Below are positions 34,515-44,175 of a stretch of 64,000 nucleotides of DNA, piece after piece; position 1 is the stretch's first letter; every line of letters begins with the position of its first letter. The notes below the pieces were generated by a model. It saw only the letters and a program-made list of their open reading frames with translations. It made no database searches and was not told where the DNA came from. Position numbers and translations under genes: made by a program. This DNA comes from Opitutales bacterium (GTDB lineage Bacteria; Verrucomicrobiota; Verrucomicrobiia; Opitutales; UBA2987). Location of the stretch: contig JAJFLU010000052.1 of NCBI GenBank assembly GCA_021772515.1, positions 87,110-151,109 of the forward strand, in the 5' to 3' direction.

Positions 34515-35642
34515 TTAAAAACAGCTTCTAATCGCCGCAACAACACGGCTCAATTGCTCCTCCGTTAAAGCCGAACCCGAAGGTAGGCAAAGTCCTGTGC
34601 GAAACAGTTTTTCGGAAACCTCCCCTCCGATGATTTCGCAATGGGCAAAGAGCGGCTGTAGGTGGAGTGGCTTCCATACTGGTCGGCACTCGATATTCTC
34701 CGCTTCGAGGGCTATTCGTATTTTATCGGAAGATACTTCAGATTCTCGCTCTTCAATCGTTATGCAGGAAAGCCATCGGGTGGATTTGCCATAGCTCGGC
34801 TCCGGCATAAAGCCAATACCCGCTAAATCTTCCAGAGATTCAAAATAGTAATCAAAGTTGGATCGACGGGCGGCAATAAATTCAGTTAATTTGGCCAGTT
34901 GGCCCCGACCAATTGCCGCCAGTACATTACTGAGGCGGTAGTTATAGCCTTGTTGTGAATGCTGATAATGCGGCGCAGAATCCCGCGCTTGCGTCGATAA
35001 AAAACGAGCTTTTTCTGCCCATTCGGCATCTTTACAAACAAGCATTCCGCCACCGCTGGTTGTAATAATCTTATTTCCATTAAACGAAAATATTCCGGTC
35101 GAAGAAGACGTACCCGCATATCGGTTTTTGTAGGTTGCGCCAAGCGCTTCGGCGGCATCCTCAATAACGGCGATTCCATAGAGATCGCAAACTTCCTGAA
35201 TCGGGTCCAAATCCGCGCATTGACCATAAAGGTGAACTACTATAACGGCTTTAGGTAAGCGTTTTTTCTCCGCTCGCCGACCTAGCCAATCGGCCAGTAG
35301 GTTAGGGTCCATATTCCAGGTACCAAAATCACTATCGATGAACACAGGCTTGGCTCCCACATAGCGAATAGGATTTGCCGAGGCGACAAAGGATAAAGTG
35401 GAGCATAAAACTTCATCACCAGCTTCAACTCCGTTGAGTAAAAGAGCAAGGTGCAGCGCTCCGGTCCCAGAGCTGAGTGCAACAGCGTGGGACGCCTCGA
35501 CATAATGGCAAAATTCTCGCTCAAAGCACTCCAAATGTGGACCCGCAGGAGCTATCCAGTTCGAGGAAAAGGCCTCCTCAACAAGCATTCGCTCCTCGCC
35601 GCCAATATGCGGAGGTGATAGGTAAATTCGCTTTCTATTCAA
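34515..35642 (-). CDS. pglE: PglE-like UDP-sugar aminotransferase (DegT/DnrJ)
   Basis: 375 aa. It aminates the 4-keto sugar made by PglF, with PLP. Motifs: 'YLSPPHIGGEERMLVEEAF' start, 'ALSSGTGALHLALLL', 'AVIEDAAEALGATY', the PLP Lys in 'FSFNGNKIITTSGGGML', and 'NYRLSNVLAAIGRGQL'. The N-terminal 'LSPPHIGG.E' pattern is typical of PglE and its close relatives, separating it from the two other DegT genes in the locus. Spacing to pglD is 23 bases. Confidence 0.85.
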   Translation of the reverse strand: MNRKRIYLSPPHIGGEERMLVEEAFSSNWIAPAGPHLECFEREFCHYVEASHAVALSSGTGALHLALLLNGVEAGDEVLCSTLSFVASANPIRYVGAKPVFIDSDFGTWNMDPNLLADWLGRRAEKKRLPKAVIVVHLYGQCADLDPIQEVCDLYGIAVIEDAAEALGATYKNRYAGTSSSTGIFSFNGNKIITTSGGGMLVCKDAEWAEKARFLSTQARDSAPHYQHSQQGYNYRLSNVLAAIGRGQLAKLTEFIAARRSNFDYYFESLEDLAGIGFMPEPSYGKSTRWLSCITIEERESEVSSDKIRIALEAENIECRPVWKPLHLQPLFAHCEIIGGEVSEKLFRTGLCLPSGSALTEEQLSRVVAAIRSCF

Positions 35643-35665
35643 AAGATTTTACTCCGTGGATAAGA

Positions 35666-36307
35666 TCAATCTCCGGCTATTAATGGCTTGCCCGGTACGC
35701 CCACAACGGTCGTGTTAGGAGGCACATCACGTGTCACAATACAGCCTGCTCCAATTACGGCATAATCACCAATACTACAGCCCGGAAGTATCGAGGCGTG
35801 ACTGCCCATGAAGACTCCCTCGCCTAATTTAACGTTGCCTGTTATGTCGCAAAAACAACTGGTTTGACAATAGTCACCAACCACTGCGCCGTGATTGATG
35901 GTACTGTTTAAGTTGAAACTAACAAAGCTGCCTATTTGTAAATCTACTGTCATAATTACACCGGGGCAGGCGATAACTCCCTGACCTAGCGTAATATTGT
36001 TGCCGCATACAACCGATGGATGCACCACATTTACAAATCGTCCCCCTTTGGCCAATATTTTCTCAACACAAGCCTTCTTGATTTTCGGGCTGCCGATGGC
36101 GCATACAAAAACATCGTCAGGATTCGGTTGATAATCTGCTATAGTCCCCACTAAGCCAACCGGAAGGGCGTAGCCATTCAAGGCGTTATTGTTATCATCC
36201 AAAAACCCCGTAATTCTCCATTTGTTGTTATTCTCCGGGCACTGGCTAGCCCATTCAAAGACCTCTCGCCCGAAATCTCCAGCACCGATAATAATCAAAT
36301 TCTTCAT
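35666..36307 (-). CDS. pglD: PglD-like sugar O/N-acetyltransferase (NeuD family)
   Basis: 213 aa. The N-terminal Rossmann-like half ('LIIIGAGDFGREVFEWA') binds the UDP-sugar. The C-terminal half is a left-handed beta-helix of hexapeptide repeats ('GSFVSFNLNSTINHGAVVGD', 'SILPGCSIGDYAVIGAGCIV', 'TTVVGVPGKPL'). It would acetylate the 4-amino group to give UDP-diNAcBac. The catalytic His is likely in 'STINHGAVVGD'. Sits between pglE and pglC in the order expected for the pathway. Confidence 0.87.
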   Translation of the reverse strand: MKNLIIIGAGDFGREVFEWASQCPENNNKWRITGFLDDNNNALNGYALPVGLVGTIADYQPNPDDVFVCAIGSPKIKKACVEKILAKGGRFVNVVHPSVVCGNNITLGQGVIACPGVIMTVDLQIGSFVSFNLNSTINHGAVVGDYCQTSCFCDITGNVKLGEGVFMGSHASILPGCSIGDYAVIGAGCIVTRDVPPNTTVVGVPGKPLIAGD

Positions 36308-36327
36308 TATTAGTTTCTCTATAATAA

Positions 36328-36948
36328 TTAAATATTTTTTTCACGAACAGCCTCGGAGGGCTTATTTCCCATAAACTCTGACGCCGTAGCCCGCCCATCT
36401 TCAGATATACCTTCTCTTTTTAACGATTTCCAAATTGTTGAAAAAAGTATCGTAATATCCAGCCAAAAGGTATGATTGTCGACGTACCAAACATCGAGTT
36501 CGAATTTTTCCTGCCAGGAAATCGTATTTCGGCCGTTTATCTGAGCCCAACCAGTAATTCCCGGGCGCACCTCGTGGCGTCGAAACTGCTCAGGACTGTA
36601 GCGTTCGAGATACTGTACCAATAACGGCCTTGGTCCAATCAAACTCATTTCTCCCTTTAAAACATTAACGAGTTCGGGAAGCTCATCAAGACTGGAGCTT
36701 CTTAAAAATCGCCCAAAATTAGTAAGACGCTCTTCGTCTGCCAAAGGAAGCCCTTTTTTGTCGTGAATGTTTCTCATCGTTCGATATTTGTATAGAGTAA
36801 ACAAATTCCCCTTCAAACCAGGTCGTTTTTGACAAAAGAAAATCGGTGTCCCAAAGTTAATTCGCACAAATATTGCCAAAAGCAGCAATAGCGGCCACAA
36901 CATCAATAGTAATAGTGCTGAAAACAACAAATCAAAACATCTTTTCAT
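36328..36948 (-). CDS. pglC: PglC-like phosphoglycosyl transferase (sugar transferase)
   Basis: 206 aa, the minimal PglC size. One N-terminal re-entrant membrane helix ('LLFSALLLLMLWPLLLLLAI') follows 'MKRCFD'. The family core is 'PIFFCQKRPGLKG', 'YKYRTM', the catalytic Asp-Glu dyad in 'SSLDELPELVNVLKGEMSLI' and 'GPRPLL'. The protein puts the phosphosugar on undecaprenyl phosphate and starts the glycan. Followed (downstream on this strand) by pglD; the next upstream gene (37001) is a glycosyltransferase that could add the second sugar. Confidence 0.9.
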   Translation of the reverse strand: MKRCFDLLFSALLLLMLWPLLLLLAIFVRINFGTPIFFCQKRPGLKGNLFTLYKYRTMRNIHDKKGLPLADEERLTNFGRFLRSSSLDELPELVNVLKGEMSLIGPRPLLVQYLERYSPEQFRRHEVRPGITGWAQINGRNTISWQEKFELDVWYVDNHTFWLDITILFSTIWKSLKREGISEDGRATASEFMGNKPSEAVREKNI

Positions 36949-37000
36949 ATACTTTTAAATTACTAAAGTTTATAGGCCACAGTTTTCCAATATAAACGAG

Positions 37001-38194
37001 TTACGGCCCAAAGCGATCTAGCAATGGTAAACTACTCTCTAAAAATGATTCTCGGGAGTAATATTTTTCCACAAATGCCCTACTATTTTCTGCGATTACT
37101 TTTTTGTCTTGCGGGTTTTCCAGAACCTCAATGATCAATTCAGCCAGGTTTTCCGATTTATCGCAGCACAAAAAGTGCTCTCCATGGACACCATCTATGC
37201 CCTGTACGCCAACACTGGTTGTCACAAGTAGCTTTCCCCATGCCATAGCAACTAAACTTTTTAATTTAATGCCAGATCCTATGTGTTGAGAATTAAGAAA
37301 AATGTACCCTTTTTCCAAAAACTGCTCTATATCGGATATAAAGCCTAACCCGCTAATTCCACTTTCCCGATTATCGTATCTCTCGGTGTTAATTCCACCT
37401 AAGATTAAGCGACATTCTGGCGATTTTGATTTGATAATTGGCCATGCTTCCTGAATAAATTTATGCAGACCTCCTTCTTTACGATAATCAATGGTTCCAA
37501 TACTAATTATTGCTTTTGTGCTCTTTGATTGTAGTTTATTATTATCGGGCAATACTAGAAAAACACCCATAACCCCATCAACGTCTATATTATAGATATT
37601 CTTATAGTTTAATCTATCTCTGGAGGTAATCGCCCAGGATACGCTAGATTTTTTCAAGACATATTTTTCGAATCTACCGATCTTGAGCACCTCAAATTTC
37701 CACGCAATACGTTTCAATAGGTTTCCTTGCTTACTGAAATCAGAAAAGGCCTCTGTGAGCACCTCGTGACTGCGAATCACGGTAATTATTTCCGGATTAG
37801 CACGCTTTAAGTCGCTTTGAAAAAATGCAACAGGAATACCTTCAAATATGACCACGGGATTAACGCCATATTTTTTTTGCGGATGCTCCACGATATTCAA
37901 AATCTTTTTAATAAGATTACGGCTTTTAAACTGATGAATGCAAGCTGGTTGATTCGATAAAATACTGGACAGAAAACGCCATAGTAAACTTTTCCTAGTG
38001 ACCGGTAAATGAACAAATTTTACATCAGGAAAGCTGCTTATTATATCCAAAGTTGGACCTTTTTCGGTTAATCCCACACATTGAATGTCATGATATCTTG
38101 ATGCGTAGGCTGTAAGAGAGCTCAATGCGGCCAAGCCGTAGCCATTGTCAACAGATGGCCATCCATGAGCCAAAATTATGAGGGAGCGTTCCAT
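37001..38194 (-). CDS. glycosyltransferase, GT4-like
   Basis: 397 aa. The N-terminal start 'LIILAHGWPSVDNGYGLAAL' and the C-terminal GT-B donor site 'GIKLKSLVAMAWGKLLVTTS', 'GVHGEHFLCC' and 'NSRAFVEKYYSRESFLES' show a GT-B fold, GT4-like. Donor and acceptor cannot be read from sequence. It precedes pglC in the transcript and might add the sugar after diNAcBac. The DNA from here on is noticeably AT-rich. Confidence 0.8.
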   Translation of the reverse strand: MERSLIILAHGWPSVDNGYGLAALSSLTAYASRYHDIQCVGLTEKGPTLDIISSFPDVKFVHLPVTRKSLLWRFLSSILSNQPACIHQFKSRNLIKKILNIVEHPQKKYGVNPVVIFEGIPVAFFQSDLKRANPEIITVIRSHEVLTEAFSDFSKQGNLLKRIAWKFEVLKIGRFEKYVLKKSSVSWAITSRDRLNYKNIYNIDVDGVMGVFLVLPDNNKLQSKSTKAIISIGTIDYRKEGGLHKFIQEAWPIIKSKSPECRLILGGINTERYDNRESGISGLGFISDIEQFLEKGYIFLNSQHIGSGIKLKSLVAMAWGKLLVTTSVGVQGIDGVHGEHFLCCDKSENLAELIIEVLENPQDKKVIAENSRAFVEKYYSRESFLESSLPLLDRFGP

Positions 38195-38196
38195 GG

Positions 38197-39027
38197 CTAA
38201 AGTTTACTAAAAGATATTTTCTGCAATTTGCTTCTCAAAACAAGGTGCCGCTCTGAATCCTCTCTTGGTAAAAATAAGACATTACGTCCTTGCCTGGAAC
38301 TAAATAAGGATTCGTTAAAATCTACAGTCTTGCTTTTAGCAGACTTATAGAGATAACCACTATAACCCATTGAATCTAGAAAGGAAAAAATATCATTAGC
38401 GGTAACTCCATAACGGTAACTATGCCCGATTTCTAGAATTAAAGCACAACATGTTGAAGCTATAAGTTTTCTTGCTCCTTTAAGCACACTCAATTCGTAA
38501 CCCTCTACGTCGCATTTTATCATTTTAGTCTCACTCAATCTAGGATACTTAGGCACAAGATCATCCAATTTCCTTAAAGATATTAAAACATTCTTTTCAG
38601 ATTCATTTTTACCTCCCCTTGCAATATAACTCAAGCCCCTATAGCGATTACCATCGTGATCATAAATTTTAAGCTGTTCGCTCTTATCAGCATCCGCAAG
38701 GCCATAGCTGAAAAATTCAACGTTTTTTAATCCAAGCATTTTTATCGTTTTTTCAGTTACGTTAGCATAATATGGATCCGCCTCAAAAGAAAATACTTTC
38801 CCCTTTCCCTCAACTATCTTTGACAGATGATAAGTCCAATTTGCACCATTAGCACCCACATCTACAGTAACATTGTCCTTTGCCATAATTAGTGGAATGA
38901 GATCCATTTCTGCCTCTCGATTCCTATTATATTTAACAAGATAAACAAATCGCAAAGAATGAATCCATTGGAGACATCTTTCTCCAAACACTTTTCTTAA
39001 AATATATATCAAGAATTTTTTAAGCAT
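38197..39027 (-). CDS. FkbM-family methyltransferase
   Basis: 276 aa. SAM-binding motif 'NVTVDVGANGANWTYHLSKI', acidic loop 'VFSFEADPYYANVTEKTIKM', then 'FFSYGLADADKSEQLKIYDH' and 'MIKCDVEGYELSVLKGARKL' are the FkbM pattern. FkbM enzymes often O-methylate sugars in polysaccharide clusters. The gene ends 2 bases before the GT4-like gene. Sugar target unknown. Confidence 0.87.
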   Translation of the reverse strand: MLKKFLIYILRKVFGERCLQWIHSLRFVYLVKYNRNREAEMDLIPLIMAKDNVTVDVGANGANWTYHLSKIVEGKGKVFSFEADPYYANVTEKTIKMLGLKNVEFFSYGLADADKSEQLKIYDHDGNRYRGLSYIARGGKNESEKNVLISLRKLDDLVPKYPRLSETKMIKCDVEGYELSVLKGARKLIASTCCALILEIGHSYRYGVTANDIFSFLDSMGYSGYLYKSAKSKTVDFNESLFSSRQGRNVLFLPREDSERHLVLRSKLQKISFSKL

Positions 39028-39038
39028 ATCCCGTTCAA

Positions 39039-40154
39039 CTAGTCTGCCTCCCTTCCTGTTAGTGCCATAAAAAAAGCTCCCGGAGAATTATTTATCAGGA
39101 ATTTTTGAACATTCTGATTATCGTGTAAATTCTTTGAGTTTGATAAAACACTTTCCAAACTAGACAAAAAGCTTTTCTCGTTGTTGGGAGTAAATACTGA
39201 ACCCGCCTTTAATTCCTTGGTTTTTTTACCTAGTATACCCCAATCGGTTGCTACAACCGGCAATCCTCGATACAAGGCATTGACAAATATTCCGCTGCTA
39301 CCTCCAAAATTCCTGTAAGGTAAAGCTAATACCGTAGATCTCGAATACAATTCACTGATATCATCATCCGATAATCGTCTGTCGTGTAATTCCACAGTAA
39401 CTGGCGGTTTAAATTGCTTGCAGATTTCCTTGATATCCGGATCTTTATCGATAACTCCTCCAACAATAATTCTCAACGGTTTTCTCCACGTCAACAAAGC
39501 ACGAAGTGCCCAAGAAGTCCCTTTATGTGGGAAGTGAAATCCTAAAATTAGAAGAGTATCATTTTCCCGATTATTTTGAGGGACAATAATGTTAAGACGA
39601 CGCTTATCATACTTATAGGGATCAGGACACCAGTGGATCTTTTCTTTTATATAAGAGTATTTCTTAAAGTGCTTAACTATATCATTATTTAGAAAATATA
39701 TTTTAATATTGGGAACACTATATAAAAGAAAATAAATATAACAGACACCCGCTGCGTACTTTACCCAATCGATTGGAGAATACACTCTAATGTAAAAGAA
39801 ATTGCATCCAAACCATATACCTCCAAAAGAAATACGTGGGTTCACTTGAAGTGCGTACTTTAAATAATACCACCAACCTTGAATCGTTAAACTGTCAAAA
39901 TGCAGATGTAGACATTCTGTAATATTCTTGTTGTCAATTAGTAACTTGTCGATTATCTCAAATTGTTTCTTTGGGCTTGGCAAATTTTCACAAGGAACAA
40001 CTATATCAGCTGTAGTAGATTTTTTCACTAAAACAGACACTTCGTTCCACAACGCACTAGAAGTTAGCAGAACACCACTAAATCCACACTTCAATAGTAT
40101 TTCGATATAGTGCGGATGATGTCCGTTAGGATCGAAATCTACTATTAATTGCAT
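39039..40154 (-). CDS. glycosyltransferase, GT-B family
   Basis: 371 aa. The N-terminal 'MQLIVDFDPNGHHPHYIEIL' start and the C-terminal 'SGIFVNALYRGLPVVATDWG' and 'GSVFTPNNEKSFLSSLESVL' are GT-B, GT4-type donor-site motifs. The middle is unusually poor in conserved motifs and the gene is AT-rich. No membrane segment. Specificity unknown. Confidence 0.72.
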   Translation of the reverse strand: MQLIVDFDPNGHHPHYIEILLKCGFSGVLLTSSALWNEVSVLVKKSTTADIVVPCENLPSPKKQFEIIDKLLIDNKNITECLHLHFDSLTIQGWWYYLKYALQVNPRISFGGIWFGCNFFYIRVYSPIDWVKYAAGVCYIYFLLYSVPNIKIYFLNNDIVKHFKKYSYIKEKIHWCPDPYKYDKRRLNIIVPQNNRENDTLLILGFHFPHKGTSWALRALLTWRKPLRIIVGGVIDKDPDIKEICKQFKPPVTVELHDRRLSDDDISELYSRSTVLALPYRNFGGSSGIFVNALYRGLPVVATDWGILGKKTKELKAGSVFTPNNEKSFLSSLESVLSNSKNLHDNQNVQKFLINNSPGAFFMALTGREAD

Positions 40155-40163
40155 ATCGGTTCT

Positions 40164-41135
40164 CTAATCTACTCTCTTTAAAAGTCCTCTGATGAAAGCT
40201 TTCAATATTACTATACAACTGTGTGACCTAGAGTTCCTGCATTTCATAATTGCACTGAAGCAATCACTAATTCCCTCAAAATTTCTTTCGGCAACCTTAA
40301 AACTAAGTAAATAACCTATAACATTAACGAAATATTTTTCAGCGTACCGAATTCCATCCCTCTCACCGTACCAATCCATAAATACCGGACTCCATTTTCT
40401 AACAAATTTATCAACTCCCTCGATCCTTTCAGTAGCGTTGTTCATCATTGTGAAGCGATTTACCCGGCTATAGGATATTACCAGTGAATCCTCAACAGCT
40501 ACACACCAATACCCTCCAACCGCGAGCGACATCCACATGTCATGGTCGACGCCAGAGGTAAGTGCCTCATCAAATCCGCCCACTCGCTTCAAAGCCTCCG
40601 TCAAAAACATCGGTGATGATGATATTGTTTGCACTCCCTCCCTTAATATTGCGCTTTTTAAAAATCCCGCGTTAGCTGCTTTTTGTATCTTTGGGGCACG
40701 GCTACTATTAGGAAACCTGGTTTCAAGGCTGGAGTGTATCACACCAAATCTATTTTTTTCATTCTCGCATAGGGCTTCAGCTTTCGCGACGAGTACCTCT
40801 ACCCTATTGGGTCTCCATTCGTCGTCATCATCAAGAAAAGTAATATACTTTCCTCGCGCTAATTGTAGGCCTTCATTACGCGCACTTGATAAGCCTCGAT
40901 TTTCCGGGATTCGCTCATATCGTATATCAGAGATATTTAGCCTGGATATCCACTCCTGAATACCACTTCGAGAGCCGTCCTCAATTACGATCAATTCACA
41001 TTTTTCATATGTCTGGTTCGTGGCGCTTATAATTGCTCTTTTTGCCTCTATAAATCGGTTATATGTGGTAACTACCGCAGTTACTAAAGGTAAATCATCT
41101 GGCGGTAGTTTTTTCACCATAATCTCATTTACCAT
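40164..41135 (-). CDS. family 2 glycosyltransferase
   Basis: 323 aa. GT-A fold: 'LVTAVVTTYNRFIEAKRAII' start, 'CELIVIEDGSRSGI', 'NRGLSSARNEGLQLARGKYI' and the metal-binding 'ITFLDDDDEWRPNRVEVL'. The catalytic region includes 'GGFDEALTSGVDHDMWM'. A second possible start is the ATG five codons in (41120). Sugar specificity unknown. Confidence 0.87.
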   Translation of the reverse strand: MVNEIMVKKLPPDDLPLVTAVVTTYNRFIEAKRAIISATNQTYEKCELIVIEDGSRSGIQEWISRLNISDIRYERIPENRGLSSARNEGLQLARGKYITFLDDDDEWRPNRVEVLVAKAEALCENEKNRFGVIHSSLETRFPNSSRAPKIQKAANAGFLKSAILREGVQTISSSPMFLTEALKRVGGFDEALTSGVDHDMWMSLAVGGYWCVAVEDSLVISYSRVNRFTMMNNATERIEGVDKFVRKWSPVFMDWYGERDGIRYAEKYFVNVIGYLLSFKVAERNFEGISDCFSAIMKCRNSRSHSCIVILKAFIRGLLKRVD

Positions 41136-41174
41136 CTACCGTAGCGTAAATTATCTTTGAATATAAAGCACCAT

Positions 41175-42299
41175 TTATTTAAAATAGGCTTTTATTGAAT
41201 CACAGATCTGACCCACCTGCTCTACGGACATACCTGGATAAATTGGCAATGTAACAATTTCCGAACATATTTTTTCGGTTACCGATAGTGCTCGGCATGG
41301 GTTGCAATAATCTTCGTACGGTTTCATTTTATGTAACGGCGGATCAAAGTGCACTGAAGCGCCAATCCCCCTATCTCTCAAAAAATACACCAGACCGTCT
41401 CGACGTTTAGTATCTTTTACCCGTATGACATACATTTGATAAACATGGACGCTATCATGACTTTCAAATGGCCTGATAATATCTCCTATACTTTCTAAAG
41501 TATTGTTGTAAACGGCGGCTAGGTGACGTCTGCGAGAGTTCATTTCTTCAAGCTTATCTAATTGGCAAATACCAATGGCAGCTAGTATATTGCTCATTCG
41601 ATAATTGTAGCCTATTTGACTCGCTTCTCGACGCCAAGGCTTATCAGATGATTCGCGTTGGTAAGTCGTATTATCAATACCATGCCCTATTAGTATTCTC
41701 GCCTTACGGTCGAGATCGGAATCGCTGGTTGTCAGCATACCACCCTCACCTGTGGTCATGTTTTTAGTAGGAAAGAATGAAAAGCAACCCACACCATAAC
41801 TTCCGGCCATTTGACCGTTATGTTTCCCTCCAATCGTTTCGGCTGAATCTTCAATAAGGGCAAGCCCATTTTTCTTAGCAATATTAACCATAGCTGTCAT
41901 ATCGGCGCATTGACCTCCATAGTGGACGGGCATAATGGCCTCGGTTCTACTCGTTATCAAATTTTCAATTGCCTTAGGATCTATATTGAGGGTATCTTCC
42001 TTAATATCTGCAAATACAGGGCGTGCCCCAGCGGTTACAATAGCATTAGCAGAAGCTACCCATGTAAAACTAGGTAGGATAACCTCACCCTTTATCCCAA
42101 GTATCTCAACGGCGATATGCAAAGCAGACGTACAAGAGTTCATAGTAATAGCATGTTTTACACCTACATATTGAGCAAAATTATCCTCAAATTTCTTATT
42201 CTTGGAACCATGCGTCAACCATCCTGATTCTAGAACTTCGAGAACAGATTGCCTCTCTTCCTCGCCAAGAAACGGTCTGCATAACGGTATTTTATCCAT
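41175..42299 (-). CDS. DegT/DnrJ/EryC1 sugar aminotransferase
   Basis: 374 aa. Motifs: 'IPLCRPFLGEEERQSVLEVL', 'LTHGSKNKKFEDNFA', 'TMNSCTSALHIAVEIL', 'ALIEDSAETIGGKHN', PLP Lys in 'FSFFPTKNMTTGEGGML', 'NYRMSNILAAIGICQL'. It aminates a keto sugar. Overlaps the upstream epimerase by 8 bases, so both are co-translated. With the formyltransferase two genes upstream, the product may be a formamido or acetamido sugar. Confidence 0.87.
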   Translation of the reverse strand: MDKIPLCRPFLGEEERQSVLEVLESGWLTHGSKNKKFEDNFAQYVGVKHAITMNSCTSALHIAVEILGIKGEVILPSFTWVASANAIVTAGARPVFADIKEDTLNIDPKAIENLITSRTEAIMPVHYGGQCADMTAMVNIAKKNGLALIEDSAETIGGKHNGQMAGSYGVGCFSFFPTKNMTTGEGGMLTTSDSDLDRKARILIGHGIDNTTYQRESSDKPWRREASQIGYNYRMSNILAAIGICQLDKLEEMNSRRRHLAAVYNNTLESIGDIIRPFESHDSVHVYQMYVIRVKDTKRRDGLVYFLRDRGIGASVHFDPPLHKMKPYEDYCNPCRALSVTEKICSEIVTLPIYPGMSVEQVGQICDSIKAYFK

Positions 42300-43272
42300 T
42301 ATTTAAAATTCCCAATTTTTTATAGGCATCTACATATAGTTTGAGACCTCTCTCCAGAGGATAACATGGCGAAAAACCCAACATACGTTTTGCCTTTTCG
42401 ATTGACAATGCGCCCCGTAAGGGTCGATGCTCATCTCGATCATCGACAACTCTGAATATCAATGACGGTTCAATGTCTTTTAGAATTTTTGCAAATTCGA
42501 GTAAAGAATATCCGCGGCCAAAAGTAATGTTAAAAACCTCACCAATTGCTTGCGGTTTTAGCAAAGCTAGAATAAGGCCTTGCGCGGCATCCTCGACGTA
42601 GGTAAAATCTAACACCAGTTTCCCACCGCCATCCAAACGTAGTTCCTTTCCCAGTAAGGCATTCTCTACAAATATTTGACTAACTCTTCGATTAATATCC
42701 CATGGTCCGTATATTGCCGATGGCCGAACAATGCTGATCGGGATTCCAAAACGTCGAGCAAACGTTTGTGTCATGATTTCACCCGCATACTTAGAGCCAC
42801 CATAAATATCTTTAGGGCGCATTTGGTGATTTTCCGCGCAAGGAATCTCTGTAAAATCACCATAAGCCATACTTGACGATACGAAAACAAATTTTTTAAT
42901 ATATTCAAGATCCTTTATTATTTCCAGAACATTGATGGTCCCGATCAAAATGCTTTCAACCGCTTCCTCTACATGTTTATTAGATAAATCAGCAACGGGC
43001 ATTCCTCCCAAATGTAGAATATATGTTGGCCTATGATGATTAATTACTCGACGTGTATGACTAATATTTGTGGTGTCACCTCTTTCAAATGTAACCTTGC
43101 TAATTATACCCTCGAATCTCAAATCAAGGTAATTCTTTATTCGGTTGTGAAACGGAGAAATGTAGTGCGCAAAATTGTCATAGACAATCACTTTGTATCC
43201 CTGTTCAAGTAATCCACGCGCAACCCATGATCCCACAAGTCCGGCTCCACCTGTAATTAAAACTGTTTCCAT
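42292..43272 (-). CDS. NAD-dependent epimerase/dehydratase (extended SDR)
   Basis: 326 aa. GxxGxxG is 'LITGGAGLVGSWVARGLLEQ', the active site 'VSSSMAYGDF' with 'YGGSKYAGEIM' (Y-x3-K). The C-terminal substrate domain includes 'YVEDAAQGLILALL' and 'VVDDRDEHRPLRGALSIEKA'. It is UDP-glucose 4-epimerase-like; the precise substrate is not readable. Overlaps the DegT gene by 8 bases. Confidence 0.82.
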   Translation of the reverse strand: METVLITGGAGLVGSWVARGLLEQGYKVIVYDNFAHYISPFHNRIKNYLDLRFEGIISKVTFERGDTTNISHTRRVINHHRPTYILHLGGMPVADLSNKHVEEAVESILIGTINVLEIIKDLEYIKKFVFVSSSMAYGDFTEIPCAENHQMRPKDIYGGSKYAGEIMTQTFARRFGIPISIVRPSAIYGPWDINRRVSQIFVENALLGKELRLDGGGKLVLDFTYVEDAAQGLILALLKPQAIGEVFNITFGRGYSLLEFAKILKDIEPSLIFRVVDDRDEHRPLRGALSIEKAKRMLGFSPCYPLERGLKLYVDAYKKLGILNNG

Positions 43273-43284
43273 ATTTTCCTATTA

Positions 43285-44172
43285 TTACTCAAGATTGTCA
43301 CCAATATTGAAATATTTGCACGGATCAACTAATTCACCATTCACTTTAATTTTTCTAATTATAATTCCTCTATTCAAACATATTGCCACAACTCCTTCTG
43401 AACGCTTTAAAGGAATGCGTCCACTAATTCCGCGGATTTCCTCGGCTAATAAGCTAGTCTCAATAATTTCCACTTTTTCGTCCTTACAATAGGTAAATGC
43501 AGGAGGATAAGGGCCGTGCATCGCGCGAACAAGGTTATGAACTTGTTGGTCGATCATACTACTCCACAAAATTTTACTATCTTCCGGATAGCGACGAGTG
43601 TAATGGCAGCTTTTAGTTGAGTCTTGAGCGATTCCCTGAATACTGTTGCTCTCTATGTCCCCAATAACCTGAAGGAGAATTCGAGGAAATATTTCGAGTG
43701 TCTTTTTAAGCACGGATGCGTGGGTATCCTCTGGCTCAATAGTATATTTTTCTTGATGTAATAAGGGACCGGTATCGATTCCTTCATCCACATAGAGAAT
43801 ACAGCAGCCACCTTCACTTTCACCATTGATAATTTGCCAATTAATTGGAGCCGCCCCTCTGTATTGTGGCAATTTACCACCATGCAAATTGATTGTTCCA
43901 AGAGGTGGTATGGAATAAATTTGTGGTTTCAGTATCTTATTATAACCAGATAAGACAAAAAGATCAGGCTTCAATTTTTTCAATTTTTCAGCAAAAATAG
44001 CGGTATTTGGCTTTGAGTTCTCTATATGCAATATTGAATATTTCTTACCAATATCTAGCAACTTCGAATCATCACCATTACTCACTAAAGCAGTAATTTC
44101 ATAATTGTTTTCGAGTAAAGCTTTCAGGCAGATGAGCCCTCGAATACCTGAGGCAAAATAAACGATTTTCAT
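43285..44172 (-). CDS. sugar N-formyltransferase (Fmt/ArnA-like)
   Basis: 295 aa. The N10-formyl-THF transferase core is clear: 'TINLHGGKLPQYRGAAPINW' with Asn and His and 'LYVDEGIDTGPLL' with the catalytic Asp, the N-H-D triad of the fold. The family also includes Met-tRNA formyltransferase, but this copy lies among sugar genes and its C-terminal part does not look like the Fmt tRNA domain. It likely formylates a 4-amino sugar made by the neighbouring DegT enzyme. Confidence 0.83.
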   Translation of the reverse strand: MKIVYFASGIRGLICLKALLENNYEITALVSNGDDSKLLDIGKKYSILHIENSKPNTAIFAEKLKKLKPDLFVLSGYNKILKPQIYSIPPLGTINLHGGKLPQYRGAAPINWQIINGESEGGCCILYVDEGIDTGPLLHQEKYTIEPEDTHASVLKKTLEIFPRILLQVIGDIESNSIQGIAQDSTKSCHYTRRYPEDSKILWSSMIDQQVHNLVRAMHGPYPPAFTYCKDEKVEIIETSLLAEEIRGISGRIPLKRSEGVVAICLNRGIIIRKIKVNGELVDPCKYFNIGDNLE

Positions 44173-44175
44173 CTA

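Noticed and set aside
43285..44172. methionyl-tRNA formyltransferase
   Set aside because: The gene lies inside the sugar cluster and its C-terminal part does not look like the tRNA-binding domain of Fmt.
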